64,000 nucleotides of DNA. Source: Diplocarpon mali. Its lineage: Eukaryota > Ascomycota > Leotiomycetes > Helotiales > Drepanopezizaceae. The stretch is taken from assembly GCA_024741835.1 (NCBI GenBank), contig JAENRP010000104.1:62001-126000 (forward strand), in the 5' to 3' direction. A model generated the notes under the pieces. That model was not told where the DNA came from. It ran no database searches and saw nothing but the letters and a program-made list of their open reading frames with translations. Below, piece after piece: positions 1 through 12,051 of this stretch. Position 1 is the stretch's first letter. Every line of letters starts with the position of its first letter. Both the position numbers and the translations under genes were made by a program.

Positions 1-2000
1 ATCTCCGTTTGGCCGTCAGTCTCCTTATGCTTCATATTGTAATAAAAGGCATTGGCACTGATTTCGCAAATAGGAACCGCAGCTTTAGGGCATTTGCGAA
101 TAGGGTCAGATTGTAGTCGATTTGTATTAGACTAGTTTCCTAGATCTAGCTTAGTTATAGGCTAGGGCGCTGGCCTAGTGATAGCAATAGGGATCTTGCG
201 CTTAGCTAGGACTATTAAATTGACGCAAGACTGTCTTCTATTAATCTATCGAGCTTTATCTATAGCTATCTCCTGTTCTTTGCGATTGATATCGGCTTAA
301 TAATCGGATCTTATCTAAAGTCCTTTAGAAGGGGGAAGACGAATAACGATTTCCTTTGCGAATTAGGGAGATAAAGGGTAATACGAAGGCCATACGAATT
401 AGTTTTCCTTCGGATTAAGTTTAAGTCGGAATCGGCGCATCTATTTAACTCTAATAATAGCGTCGCACTAGCCTAGGTCGAGAATAACCTAAGGATAGTT
501 GTAAATACGCCTTCTATTAATTATTAAGTAAAAGCGTATATAGTGTATAGCTTGCGCGCGAATGGTATTTTAAAATCTATAGATAGAAATAGGGGCTAGA
601 AGAGGAAGAATTTAAAAGCCAGTCGCTTTTAAAAGATATATAGAAAGGGAATGATTTAAAAACAGGTAACTAAGGGCTTTAGTATCTACTAAAGCTAATA
701 ATAATACTCTAAGTCCATTTATACTAATAGTATAAAAGGTTAGGAATTGCTTCCCTTTTATTAAAGAGTTAAGATCTAGCTTTAATAAGTCGCACTTTCG
801 CAGGCTTAAGTAAGAGTCTTTTCCTAAGCCTTTTCGTTTTCCTAATCTTCCTCTATTTCGATCCTATTCTTAATTAAGTCTAGAGTCAGATCAGCTTCCT
901 TTATATCTTTTAAAGCATTGATCTTGCCTATAGAAGGGCACTCGGTCTTATAATAACCAGTTTTGCCATAGGTCTAGTAGGTAGCTTGCTTAAAAGGCAA
1001 AGTAAGAGAACTAGCCTTAGCTAGCATATCTTAGTAAAAAGGGGTAGTCGGCTTTAGGGCTAGTGTCTTAAAGACTCAGGTAGTACTTCTAGCACTCGGA
1101 CCGCGAGCAGTCTTATCAAAGAGCAAACCGGATGTCTTCTAATATAATACTAAGGTTGCCTTACTTTTAATCAAAGGGTTAAGAAGTTAATTGCTTTAGC
1201 ACTTAGCATTAAGGGCATTTAATTAGTTAACTATAATAGTATAGTCCTTCCCTTAAGAGGCCTTAGCTAAGGCGTAGGCAGCTTTAAGCTAGGGGGTAAT
1301 CTTATTCTATATAAAAAAGAACTACTTAGATCTTAAGACCTCTCCTTAGATTATAGCTAATTGGAATTGGGCCTGAAACTAAGGGAAAGTTTCCTTAGAA
1401 TAGCCAGCTTCCCTTATATAGAGGTAGTAGAAAGTAGATTAGAATAGGTCTACCTCTTAGCTAGTCAAAAAGTAACTACTTAATAGTTCTACTATTTCTT
1501 AATAGTTCTAGAAGGGGTTAATCTCTAAGAGGTACTAGGGTTCGAGGTACGTTTAGGCTTATCCTATAGTAGATCTTTAAATAAGGGCTCGGCGAGCTCG
1601 CTTATTCAGATATAGGTCGGCGTTGACTTGCAGTCGGTCTTAGACTAAAGCTAACTACTGCTTATATATTAAGGAGGTCCTATTGTTAAAGGGGGTGATC
1701 TTTTTAATCAGCTGAATTTTTAGCCGTTTCGTATCTGTATCGACTTCCGAAGGAGGCTGGGTATCTTAAGGGTAGGTAGATTCTCGCTTAGTAGTCTAAT
1801 ATACGCGCTAAGCCGTCTCTTAGCTTTAATAAGCTAAGGTCTTTAGACTAAAGATAGCTTAGGCAATCCTGCTAATCTCGCTTTATAATTATTAATTAGA
1901 TTAATCTTAGCGTTATATAGATTCCTTTAAACCTAAGACTATTCCTTATAAGACGTTCGGGTTCGAAAAGTCTCGTTTATCTTAGTTGGCTCGGCTATAG
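1..2000 (-). mobile_element. RIP-degraded Ty3/gypsy LTR retrotransposon, gag-protease part
   Basis: AT-rich sequence with no long open frame, but the minus strand still reads as a fungal Ty3/gypsy polyprotein interrupted by stops. A Gag-like stretch lies around 1200-1440. At 938-979 there is a CX2CX4HX4C zinc knuckle in which two Cys codons and the His codon now read Tyr, and a Trp-type position reads TAG. At about 675-692 the retropepsin LVDT motif follows, and around 435-500 an ILDLG segment typical of the end of fungal gypsy proteases. The linker before reverse transcriptase continues to base 1, so RT, RNase H and integrase lie outside the window. All changes named are G-to-A on the coding strand, as RIP produces. 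LTRs were not found. Element identity is strong; boundaries are approximate. Confidence 0.8.
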
Positions 2001-3581
2001 CGTTATAGTCTCTTACCCTTAGAGGCAAAGGAAGGTCTAGCCCTAGGAGCTAGGGTAAGGGTACTCCCTGTGGAAGCTGGTCCTCCGAACGAACCGGGTA
2101 TATTCCGTATTTACTAACTTCCAGCTGGTAGGGAATTCATTTTACCGATTTTAGTTTTAATAGGGATTCGATTAAAAAGGGGTTCTATAGAAAAAGGGTT
2201 CTAGTAGTATAGTGCTCTCTTAACTTCTGCCTATAGCACTTTTATAAAAGGAGTGGTTAAGAAAATCCGGCTAATGAAAGCGTTCCTCGATTATACTAAT
2301 TAATAAGCTATACTCAAGCTTCTAGTTTGTCTAAGAGATCTCTAGGATCCTGACTCTATCGAAAGTCGAAACGACCGCGAATCGATTTTCAAAAGGGGTA
2401 GGATATTATTAAAAGCTATCCCTAGTAGAAAAGAACTTCTTCGTTTAATATAATAATATAGAACTGCTAAAGTGCGGGATTAAGTATAGGAGTAAGAAGT
2501 AGTGCAAAAGGCGTATTCTATAGGTCTAATATAAAGGAAACAAAGAAGTTAGAGAACCCTCCTTAAGGGAGAGCCCTTCTTCCTTATATATATAGCAGCT
2601 AAAAGCTCTATTGCCCGTTTACGTGATATTATATAAGAATATCCTTTTGCACCTTTAAGGTCGATTCGAAAAAACCCTATATCAAATCGAGATTGCGAAA
2701 CCTTAAAACGCCGTACTCCCAGGTAATTGCACTAAGTGGAGGTGCAGCCGTTACAATAGGCCTGGTTTACAATTAAGTATAATAATAAGCTTTATCTGAG
2801 ATTTCTTAGCTTCCTATCTAACCCAATTGTCCCTTTCCTTAAGTGTAATAGAACAGTCCTATAAGTTAACTTTAAGTGGAGCATATATTCTAGCTTTTAT
2901 ATAAAGATGCATAGTCAAGGCGTTTGACTTTGCAAGGTTTAAAACCTTATTCCTCTACTAGCTGTAATCCTTTGCGCCTTTAAGCTTTTAAGACTTAAGG
3001 AGGCTAAGGGCAGCTGAAGACAACGATATCTTATTTTTATATATATATATAGAGTTGTCAAAAGGAGAAGGTAAAGAAGGAAGAGAAGGAGGAGATAAAC
3101 TATTGAATTCGAATTTAAGGTACTATATATTAGTCCCTTTAAAAATAGGTGATTCAGGCAGTGGAGTACTTTCAGCAATTAAGCTAGTAATCTCAGCTAT
3201 TAATCCTAATGATTCAGCTATAGTAACGAATCTTGCGTAAGCTTAGATTATTGCATAGCGCTCTAGAAGGGGAGTAGCTACTATTTTATTATTGAAATAA
3301 CGCTTATTATACATTATTAGTTGAGTAAAACTCAAAATATCGATCAGCCTTTTCGTTTGTAAAGGAGACTCTAATCAATGGAATTTGTCAAATGCTATTT
3401 ATAAGCATACAGGGCTTATAACCTATAGTAAGAAGGTTCTCTAATAGTGAACTTGATAGTAAACTAGAAGAGGGCACGAAGAAGTATAAGGTGCAAACGA
3501 CGATATTAGGTATCTTAATTCATAAGAGCTCTCTAACTAAGAGCTATTTAAGGTAAGCGGCCTTCTTAGCGAAGGCGCTAA
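2001..3581. other. AT-rich degenerate flank, no gene
   Basis: Continuation of the AT-rich, stop-dense sequence to the right of the retrotransposon gag. Because the element points left, its 5' LTR and leader would be expected here (perhaps 2.7-3.5 kb), but no second LTR copy is available for comparison. Short open frames at 2939-3240 on both strands have no recognisable product and are not called as genes. Confidence 0.5.
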
Positions 3582-3655
3582 GTCATATGGGAAGTCATAT
3601 GACATATCATATGTATAATATGTCATATGACAGATCATATGACAAATATATGACG
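3582..3655. repeat. Short tandem palindrome array centred on CATATG
   Basis: Five CATATG palindromes begin at 3584, 3596, 3608, 3624 and 3636, a spacing of 12, 12, 16 and 12 bases. Most sit in a larger GTCATATGAC-type palindrome. The array lies about 240 bp beyond the 3' end of the carboxylesterase gene, at the border between the retrotransposon relic and normal sequence. Confidence 0.8.
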
Positions 3656-3890
3656 GGCATACCTGCAATAGTTTCTGAAAGGAAAACATGCTTTCCAAGC
3701 CTCAAAGTGAAAGCAGAAGATGTTGATAAATAATGACATCCGAGCAATGTGTTTGAGAAGTAGGTTGTGAAGTACACTGACTGTTACGCTGCACGACAAA
3801 CACATATGACCTGGAAGTCTCATTCCATAGCAAATTATCCGTCAGACAAAGAAAAAAAATGGTACTCTCTGAGCGAGTAAAACGGGTCGA

Positions 3891-6117
3891 TCACAACTTG
3901 AAGCTGTTGATCAGGTACTCAATGCTCTCCTTTCGAGTAGTATCGGCCTCGACGTAGCTCGTAACGTTGGCGTCGAAGACGAATCTCGATGGGGAGTCGA
4001 TGCTATAGAGTGGCCACTCGGTAATACCGTTGACTCGGGTTATTGTTAGACATGATTGATCGTACTCTTGGAGAGAGGGGGGAATCTCTTACCCTTTCCG
4101 TTCACGTTCGGGTTGAGGGTAGCCACGAAAGCGGCCCAGGTTGTAGAGATGGTGTGGGCGAGATCGGTATACGATGCAGGCCTGTTGGCCCATGGACTAA
4201 CGTCGTAGTCCCATCCTTTCAGATCGTCGAAAACGAAGGCGATCTCCTTGGCGTGAGTAGCACCAATGTAACGAGGTACCCCATTGACAATTGCGTTCCA
4301 GCGGTACTGGTAAGCTCTACAGAGAGAAACGTGGGTTAGCTTGACCACCGTTGGCAATGTTTCTAGCATAATAGGCTTACGGGACTCCGGCGGCGGCCCA
4401 GACCTGAGCTGCGTAGCGGGTGGGGGCAATGATCCAGTAATCACCAGCGAAGGTGCAGGCTCGCTTGTATTGGTATCCCAAATCGGCACCTTTGTCATTC
4501 GGATAAGTAGCAATGACCTGCTCTGCGCCATTTTGCGGGTACAGATCGAAAACCTCCCGTGCGACGGTCGAGTTTGCACCGAGCGAGGTAAGATAGTCCA
4601 TGAACTCGGCGTCCGTGTCGATTTTTGATGTGGGATAGAACGTGGCGTTGTCGAAGTTGTTACCTGGAATGAAGGACGATCCCTCATCTGTGTTGGAACC
4701 CATCATATATGGTACCTTTACAAAATTACCTCGCTCCAGTTGTCGAATAGGAAGGTCAACGACGAAATCGTCGTCCAAGGCTAGCCTCTGTTAGTGAGTT
4801 CAGGATTTCTGTCGAGGGAAGTCTCACCTGGGCCCCAGGCTGCTCCAGAAGTAGCGGAGGAGTTGATCAGGTTGGTTAGAGTTTCGAATGGAGCATTCCT
4901 CAAGCAATCCAGAGAATCTACTGCACTTTCGCAGCCAGCACCGATGGTGAGATTGGCCCAAATTTCATCCCAAACATTATCGGAGAGAACTGAATGGGAT
5001 TAGCGGCTACACATGAAATACATGGGTATTTGGGAGCGGCTACACTCTGTCCAGGGCGTGAAACCAACAGGAGACCCAGATTGAGATATGGCTCCTCGGA
5101 AAAGACCATCATCTCTGCCATTGTATGCTAGTATTTGAGCACCAACAGAGCCGGCACCGCTAACATTAAATTAGTATGATAGAGGGCCCTGGGGGAAGAG
5201 GGTCACCTACGCGCTATTTCCAAAGATGGTCACCTTGGCTGGGTCACCGCCGAAAGCAGCAATGTTTTCTGTCCGTATAGTCAGTTACACTAAGTGACGA
5301 GCAGTGATAATTCAGAGTGCCTACCTTGAATCCATTGGAGAGCTAATCTCTGATCTCTGTAACCAAGGTTCAAAGCTCCCGCCTTAGACAACGCGGAGCC
5401 AGCGAGAAAGCCAAGGGCGGAGCCACGATAGTTCAAGCTGACAGCCAGGATAGGATGGTCGATGGAGATAGAGTCTTGGATCAAGTAAGATGAGTTCAAA
5501 CGAGGATCGGCCGAGCCACCCACTTGAACCAAGTCAGCACTGTTTTTTTGCAATTTTGACGACGTAGAATCTGCTTCGGGAACCTTATGTCTAGGGTATT
5601 TCCCGGGAAAAGGTCTGAAGAAGTGAGAGAGAATAGGTGGGCAGGTACATACTGTGGTAACCACCGCCGTAAATATACACAGCGACTGGTAGGAGCTGAT
5701 CGGTGTAGTTGGAAGGCCGGACAACATTGATAGTGAGGCAGTCCTCAGAAACAGGCAATCCGAGTCCGATAAGTCGATCGGCATCGCTCTATTCCCTCAT
5801 CAGTGAGTGGGAACATCGGTCACCGAGGGGGTACCTACACCCGTACCCCAACACGTGTTGCCAAACTCGGTTGCATTTTTCGTTCCCTCCCAAGTCGTGT
5901 TCAGAGAAACAGGCGGTGCGAGACGCAGAGGGCCTTGAACTGGCGGATAGGCAAAAGGCATGCCCAGGAACCAATCTTGATTGTATGATGAGGAGTGGAC
6001 GCCTGCGTAGGTGCCGTTCAGGACAGTGACAAGTGGTGCATCTGCTGATACTTTAGTGACAACAGCGCTCCCCACAAGAAGAGCACTGCACAAGAAATGA
6101 GCGGCGGAAAAAGTCAT
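3891..6117 (-). CDS. Secreted type-B carboxylesterase/lipase
   Basis: Alpha/beta-hydrolase of the carboxylesterase type B (PF00135) family, predicted to hydrolyse carboxylic esters outside the cell. The ATG at 6117 starts a hydrophobic signal peptide. About eight short introns join the following blocks: N-terminal LGMPFAYPP, SEDCLTINVV and YIYGGGY (oxyanion hole), the nucleophile elbow GNSAGAGS (Ser split across the intron near 5165-5210), SGSPVGFTPWTE, the acid residue in SNTDEGSSF near 4680, and GATHAKEI with the presumed catalytic His near 4250. The last exon (3891 to about 4030) ends at TGA after a K-V-N-G junction. The triad appears complete and no frame break is needed, so the gene looks functional, although it lies between a retrotransposon relic and a pseudogene-rich tract. 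Substrate cannot be predicted; some splice sites may be off by a few bases. Confidence 0.88.
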
Positions 6118-7615
6118 GTTGCCGAAAGAATGGGTTAGGGCTGAAGACTGAAGACTGCAGTGGTTGTTGGTAACATATTTCAGCTTCCACCCTCAACTAC
6201 TTATAGTTCTAATGCGACGGACTCGCCGTAGGGCTGAGAAGGACGGTGCTCTGTACATTTGCTCGTCATCTGGGCCGACCCCATGGAAGAATGCACGTTA
6301 CCCATGTCGCTCATATTGCCGTTGCTGTTGCCGTGCTCCATACTCCCTTTCCTCGCTCACGGCGTTAGAAACCATGCATCGGAGTGGGGTAACCTGAGTG
6401 GGGTGACTTCGGATTGTGTATGAATCCACGCTCAAGTAGGTCCCATGCTTGTGTGGTGCTGGGTCAATACCACCAGGCATCTGTAAACACTACCGGTTGA
6501 GGCTTTGGCTATGCGTTACCTGAGATCTGGGTGTAGCCAAGATGAGGTCATCAAGCAAGGTAGAAAGGGTTGAAAATCCTAATATAGGACGAAGAACGGA
6601 TACGGATACCACTTTTCGTGCTCTGAGAAGCTTCAATGCTCCGAATCAGCACAGTCATATCTTCTCTCGTCAATTTGTTTGGTGTAATACAGACACTAGA
6701 TGGCCAGACTCAGCTAAGCTTTCTCGAGAGTCTTCTTGTGAATGGCTTAAGTAAATAAGCCAGTACCTGAGGTGTAACGCCCGAGCATAGGGCTAAGTAT
6801 CATAGAAGTCCTTAGCATGCGGTACTTCCAGGGGAGTATTTTGAGTACCGCTCGCCCTTTGCTTTTCAAAAGCGGTAGATCAAAAAACCGACTGATGAAT
6901 ACTTCACCTGAGAGAGGCTTAGTATATGATAGCTGAATAGCGAATTTCCAACAAATTGCTGAGTCCGTGGAGCCGAAAATCCTGTGCCAGACAGCAGTTT
7001 AAAACTTAAAAACCTCTAGAAACAGTAACATTATTGTTACTTCTTCAAGTCGAAAGTGCACCACTTGCCTTGCGTCTCTAAGCGATCATGATCCTTACTT
7101 TTCGGTGGGATTTTGCCCTGGTTTTGATCTCCCGTATTCGAGAAGAAAGAACGGAGAACCCTACAGTCTTGCTATTATCCCAGTTGCAGCATGCGGGTAG
7201 AGCAGCCTGGCTCTTTTTTAAGTCAATACGGGGTTGGGTACAGTAAGCATTGGAGCCCCCCCCCTCAAGAAGTAGTAATGACGCGTGTTTTAGCCAATCC
7301 ATAATCCTTTTCAAAATCCTGTTCGAAGCTGGGTTCTAATATAACCCGACAAAATAGTAGCAAAGCAGAAGCGGCTAGGTTCTGTACTAATGTGCTGTTT
7401 AGTAACTCCAAAATACTTCTGAACACAGTTTTTGCGAAACACTCTTAAGAAACCATTATCGCGAATATTAAGTCGGGCAAAATTCTGAAGAGGGAAAATA
7501 ACGAGTTTATTATAGCGATGAAAAGCTACTTTAACGAAACTAGAACGGACAGAACTATTAATGCCGCAGATCAGCAAAATACTAGTAGAACGGAGTTTTA
7601 CATAGTACTTACTGA
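6118..7615. other. Intergenic, no supported gene
   Basis: Upstream region of the carboxylesterase followed by increasingly AT-rich sequence. Only short open frames without family resemblance occur. The first few hundred bases probably hold the esterase promoter; no specific site was identified. Confidence 0.5.
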
Positions 7616-7866
7616 AATGATTCCGGATTTCTAGTCCGTGTACGATTCTCGTATATCGTAGAAGGTTCTATTTATAAGGATACTAAGCTAAGGGTACCTC
7701 TAATAATATTTGAACATTAATTTGCCGCTTTTACAGCTTGAATCATAGTAATTCAATATGGACTTAATAGGAGCGTATACAAAATACTAAGAAAATTTGA
7801 TAAAGCAGCATTGCTAAGTATCTAGAGAGTATAGGCTTACGCACGGACTAGAAATCCGGAATCATT
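7616..7866. mobile_element. Miniature inverted-repeat element derived from Tc1/mariner
   Basis: A perfect 25-bp terminal inverted repeat (7616-7640 and 7842-7866, arms reading AATGATTCCGGATTTCTAGT and onward) flanks about 200 bp. Just inside the right arm, 7774-7790 reads GAYTKY and a stop on the plus strand, the typical last residues of Tc1/mariner transposases. This half is clearly similar to elements at 39.6 and 40.1 kb. Similarity continues a little outside the arms (to about 7885), so the true ends may be wider. AT-rich and probably RIP-mutated. Non-autonomous. Confidence 0.75.
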
Positions 7867-9641
7867 ATTACCTATACGAAGTATACTAGGTAAGAATAAG
7901 CTTCACAAGTTGAACGATCTCTCCGCAACTTAGCACAGCTAGCCCCTAGATTAGCGATTTATGGGTCGGATATTAGAAAACCTAGTACCAAAACAAATCC
8001 TTTACACATCACCTACAGAATGGGTTTGCAAAATTAATATGAGTCAAGCCAGTTTCACGAGATAGTTTTGCAACACTATCATTCGATACTATACTACAAG
8101 CCGAATTATATTTTTCGCCACTGTTCAGCTCCTTGGGCTACTATCGAAATCAATAGGTTTGTGTTAGCTAACAAACCTTTGTACTAACAGTACGTTTAGC
8201 AAAGTATTTCGAACTATTAGTATGTATAATCTTAATTTCAACATCGCACATGTGCCTTTCCATTAGTTAAAGGATGCATCCGGTCGAGTAATCCAATTAA
8301 ATCGAATTCTATACAATGATCAGGACTTTATTCTGTAGACAATCGACCAATGGGCGCAAAATACAAAATCCGAATTTCCAAAATTTCATGGACCATTTCA
8401 AAAATAGTTTTCCTAAACCGAGGATAAGTTGACAACTTTTACGAAAACCCTTATATAATTTATTTTTGAGAAGAGGCTAACTACCGATTTTTGATTTACG
8501 CCACAAAGAAGCATTTCCCGAAACGGCAGATTCATGCGGCTAAACACGGTCTAAACCGTACGGAAAGTGGAGCTGAGCGGATATTTTTGTGGGGTATAAT
8601 CTAGCCGAAAGATCCCATTTCTATCACACTTTAGGAATCTCTCCAACACCCAACTTCAACTACTCATTGGTCCAAATTTGGTGCGATTTGAATGTCTATG
8701 TAGGGTGAGGAGAGCCGCAGTGGAAGACACAATGACTGCACTATTACCCTCGTATAATAAAACCAAAGGAGCCATGAAAGGTAGGTAGATACATAAATGT
8801 CGACCAGCCCGAGTCGATTTGTCCATCAGGAAAATGCAGGTCTCATTACAGCATCGAGAAAAGAACGTCTCAAAACAATCTTATCTTGACGAGATGAGCA
8901 GAACCTAATCCCGGCGGAACCTCTTTCACTCAAGTCTGACAGACCAATCATTGCTCGTCTTTTTCTCCTGGAAGCAGCTGCTATGTCAACTCAAGGGCAT
9001 TTTGATCCTGCCTTTAATTATTCGTGCGAGCTTCTCTCGGAGTTTGGGAAAGACGTTTATGCAGGGGAATCTCCGTTTATTCGGCTTTCATAAAAGCTTG
9101 TTCGGGCTTTGTAAGACATCGGCATAGGGTCTTAGGCCGAAATGGAACGTCGAAATCTGGACTCCACTCTCTTTCGTACCTGCGCAAGCGAATGCTTTTC
9201 TGGGTCTAGAAGCGCCGGATTCGAAAACCCGGCACGATATGTACTGTGTAAGAGGAGCATCCTGGATACGTGGGTTGAGAAGTATAGCCGAGACTCTGAA
9301 ATCGGTCTCGTTCTTGCATCCTGGATGGAGGCTCTGCTGGCGGATATACCTGACATACACCTTGATGATGGCCAGCAGTACACTTTGCGTGTATATGGAC
9401 GGTCCTACATATCTGAACGATTATGTAGTTCAAAGCTAGCGAGGTCATACATTGTCACCTAACCAAATCTCTTCAAACCCTACTCAATCAACACTTCTCT
9501 TGGTACTATGTGATCTCTGCATATGCAGCCATAATTTCTAATAGCAACTGATTCAGAAGTGTAAATGTGAGAAAGGAGCATAATTTCGTGCCATAATTGC
9601 ACCCCAAGTTCATCGATCATCTCATGTATAGGGTTTACACT
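7867..9641. other. AT-rich intergenic, no supported gene
   Basis: No family is recognisable. Around 9024-9460 several overlapping open frames occur on both strands, which suggests chance openness rather than a gene. AT-rich decay is strongest up to about 8650. Confidence 0.45.
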
Positions 9642-9960
9642 TTAATATTTCATGATGCACAACCTGTCGGTATCTGGAATCAGAAGCCGCAAGTCAATAG
9701 CATATTCCGGTGCCGGTAAACCAGCACTCTGAATACTGTCATCAAGAGACCGCATTTCACCTATCTGTTCGTCCTTTCCTATCCGCAGCGCTTCGTTAGC
9801 GAGCTCCAAGGATGAATATTAACAGCCACACTCCCATCACTCACCAAATTAATCCTCGTTACTCGTCCAGTGCTGGGAATAACCCCATCCTTCTTCAAAT
9901 ACATACGATACCTCGCAAGCGAAGCCCATCCTAGTCTTGTGTAACTATGTGACTATCAAG
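9642..9960 (-). pseudogene. Unidentified gene remnant (C-terminal piece)
   Basis: The minus strand carries two coherent segments in different frames. The first (about 9820-9930) reads RLGWASLARYRMYLKKDG and on to VTRINLVSDGSV. The second (9642-9825) reads ELANEALRIGKDEQIGEM, then APEYAIDLRLLIPDT, and ends at a TAA at 9642. The frames meet near 9820 without a good intron, so a frameshift is likely. I do not recognise the family, and no start region is visible upstream. Could alternatively be the last two exons of a gene whose 5' part is lost. Confidence 0.4.
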
Positions 9961-10199
9961 ATGGCAAAATCCAAATCCTGCTACTCTGGAAACGGCCCCC
10001 CCCCTCTCGCCCCCCCTTCCCCAGTCGGGTTTTCAGGCTGGCAGTGCCAGGCAGACCTCAACCTTAATACAGCTGAATATGACCTCGAAATAGCTTCCCT
10101 AACATTATCGCGATCCTGAAGCTGAGCTAAATCCCCTATGACCCCAGTCAAAAAGAAGCCCCGGTTCTCAGGCCGAGTTCAAGCTCCACGGAGCCACTC

Positions 10200-10690
10200 G
10201 ACGAAAATGCCATTAGTAGCGTGGTAGCCTCGATAGCCCTCACTGCAGAGTTGAGGACCTCGTTATCAGGTATACAAAGCACTCTTGGGTATCAAACTGT
10301 CGAGAGCGAGAGAGCTGATGCAGAGGAGCCCACTGAAGGATTGAGTGCTCTGGGTAATCCACTTGGCTTGGATATGAAAGTTCTCCTCATTACGCTTGTA
10401 ATGAGCGGTTTGACGGCTTATGCGAGTTTTATTTGGTAATGATTAGTCGAAAATTGGCAATATTTTCCTTGTTTCTGCTGCTATTGGTGCAGTGGACCAC
10501 ACCGTTGACCAGCTTACAAACAGATAGTCGTTCGTTATTGTCGGAAGCCTGGGGAGGGACAAGAAACTCGAGCTCATTGAGAGGAATTTGGGTTTAGATG
10601 CTGGGTTCCATTATGAGGCTGAGGATTCCAAGCCAGCTTTGAGAAGGATAGTTTCAGGAAGGCTGTGTTGAAGGCTGCTGATTTTTGAAA
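10200..10690 (+). pseudogene. Medium-chain reductase (alkenal/prostaglandin reductase-like) pseudogene
   Basis: Segments in order match NADP-dependent alkenal reductases of the medium-chain dehydrogenase superfamily. NPLGLDMKVLL and SGLTAYASF lie in one frame up to 10439. After a frameshift, LVSAAIGAVDHTVDQL (the nucleotide-binding glycine motif with two Gly codons now reading Asp) follows, then a TAG at 10525-10527, and VIVGSLGRDKKLELI to GLDAGFHYEAEDSKPALRR. The N-terminal domain and the C-terminal third are missing. The two Gly-to-Asp changes and the TAG fit G-to-A/C-to-T (RIP-type) damage. Confidence 0.75.
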
Positions 10691-11658
10691 GAACTAACGT
10701 ATTCGGCACAATGCGGCCTTTCCAAATGCACCGGAACGATAAATTCATGGTTATTGGCCTGTAGGGAGATTCCCAGACCTCAGAACTTCTTCATCGCTGA
10801 TGTGGGATGACTGCTTCTCCCACATATGATCTGCTTGCAAAGGCTAGCGAACAACTCTTCAGTAAGTCTAAATCATCTGATATCCTGCTGTTGTGGGCCG
10901 GGTGAACAAACCCCTGATTATTTGGTAGCTTTAGTTGAGGCCCTCGCTTTCCATATCACTGTCATGCTTTCTTTGTGCTATTGATTCGGACCGCTGTAAA
11001 TCTTCAAATCCTTATCCTTCGTCTCTGGCTACCCACTCCGCACATGGCGAGCCAATGCATCCAAACTCCTGTCCGACTCACACCAAACTGCCTATTGTGA
11101 GCGATAAAAATCGCAGCCATTGTCAACGGCGTACCGTACAAACCTCAGAATTACTTTCGTACTTCACAACCATATTCCATATGGTCTTGAGTACCGATGT
11201 CGAGATCGTCGTCGTATCCGTCGCCCTAGATTATTTTGCAGTTGGCTCTAACGTGTTAGCCTTCGGCGGAAACCATGATTTGATTCTTTTGAACAGCCGA
11301 AATTTCATGAAAGATATTTAGTGAAGATATTAATGATAAGGGCAGGATTTATGTGACTTCATAGGTTTTTTATCTTTCCGCCAAGCGCCGCCAAGTCACA
11401 AATTAGAAACACCCAGTCTTTGCATTGATTGCCATCGACTGTCTCTTTGTTGTTTTGTTGCTGTTCACCCGCTAGTCCTCTGTAGCCGAGGAAGCTAGGC
11501 AATTACTTTTATCCGAACACATGTACAGTAATGGCGCTAGTAGGGGCTCTTGCTTCTGTTCCTGACGGCCAAGAGGCTTACTATTCACCTTAGGTGGTCG
11601 TCGCAGGGTTTGAAGAAGAGCTGATGTGTATAGAGATACTTCAAAAAAATCCTTTCAC
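10691..11658. other. Decayed sequence with unassigned coding-like traces
   Basis: Plus-strand traces such as AIVNGVPYKPQNYF (about 11120) and, in another frame, DYFAVGSNVLAFGGNHDLIL (about 11230-11290) look like protein but are separated by stops and frame changes. I cannot name the family. No intact gene is supported. Confidence 0.35.
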
Positions 11659-11980
11659 TTTGCTATATTAGTTCTAAACTATATAGCACGAGCGTCAAAC
11701 GCTACCGTCGGTTTAGGTATAAGGAGAAAACTAGTATGAAAAACTCCTTGCGACTTGCTCACCTATTCAGCCTATTATACCCGTGGTTCCCGATTCTTTA
11801 GACAAGAGTCTAACCTGTACCTTAGTCCACAGTTATTCCCTCTAGGTCTCGGGCGAGTGTGTTCTCGGAAGGTGCCTCGATAAATAGAGTCCCCTTTAGT
11901 TCTCTATTTTAGGGCAAGTCTTTAACGCTAGTAACAGCTATTTATCGGACACTAGTCGGTGGTCGTTATGTGACTTCTCT
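11659..11980 (+). repeat. Dispersed repeat copy 1 (possible solo LTR or MITE)
   Basis: About 320 bp similar over its whole length, in the same orientation, to 30808-31100. Shared blocks include CTAGGTCTCGGGC / ATAGGTCTCGGGC, AATAGAGTCC / AATAAAGTCC, AGTTCTCTATTTTAGG / AGTTCCCTATTCTAGG and ACAGCTATTT / GCGGCTATTT. No internal coding and no clear terminal inverted repeat were found. It ends immediately before the truncated transporter pseudogene. Confidence 0.7.
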
Positions 11981-12051
11981 TCTAGACCTACGTTGCTATA
12001 ACATTATGTGTGGCTGTTGGACAGTAATTCTTCCTCTTTACTGGGAAACCT

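Noticed and set aside
1..57. Minus-strand motif resembling the TDGQTE of retroviral-type integrases
   Set aside because: It lies only about 600 bp after the protease in reading direction with no reverse transcriptase between, and the surrounding residues fit the protease-RT linker of fungal gypsy elements better.
4043..4687. Off-frame open frames across the carboxylesterase
   Set aside because: Only the spliced frame gives esterase motifs; the others are unread frames or intron readthrough.
9024..9462. Cluster of overlapping open frames on both strands
   Set aside because: Openness on five frames at once suggests a stop-poor patch, and no frame has recognisable protein features.
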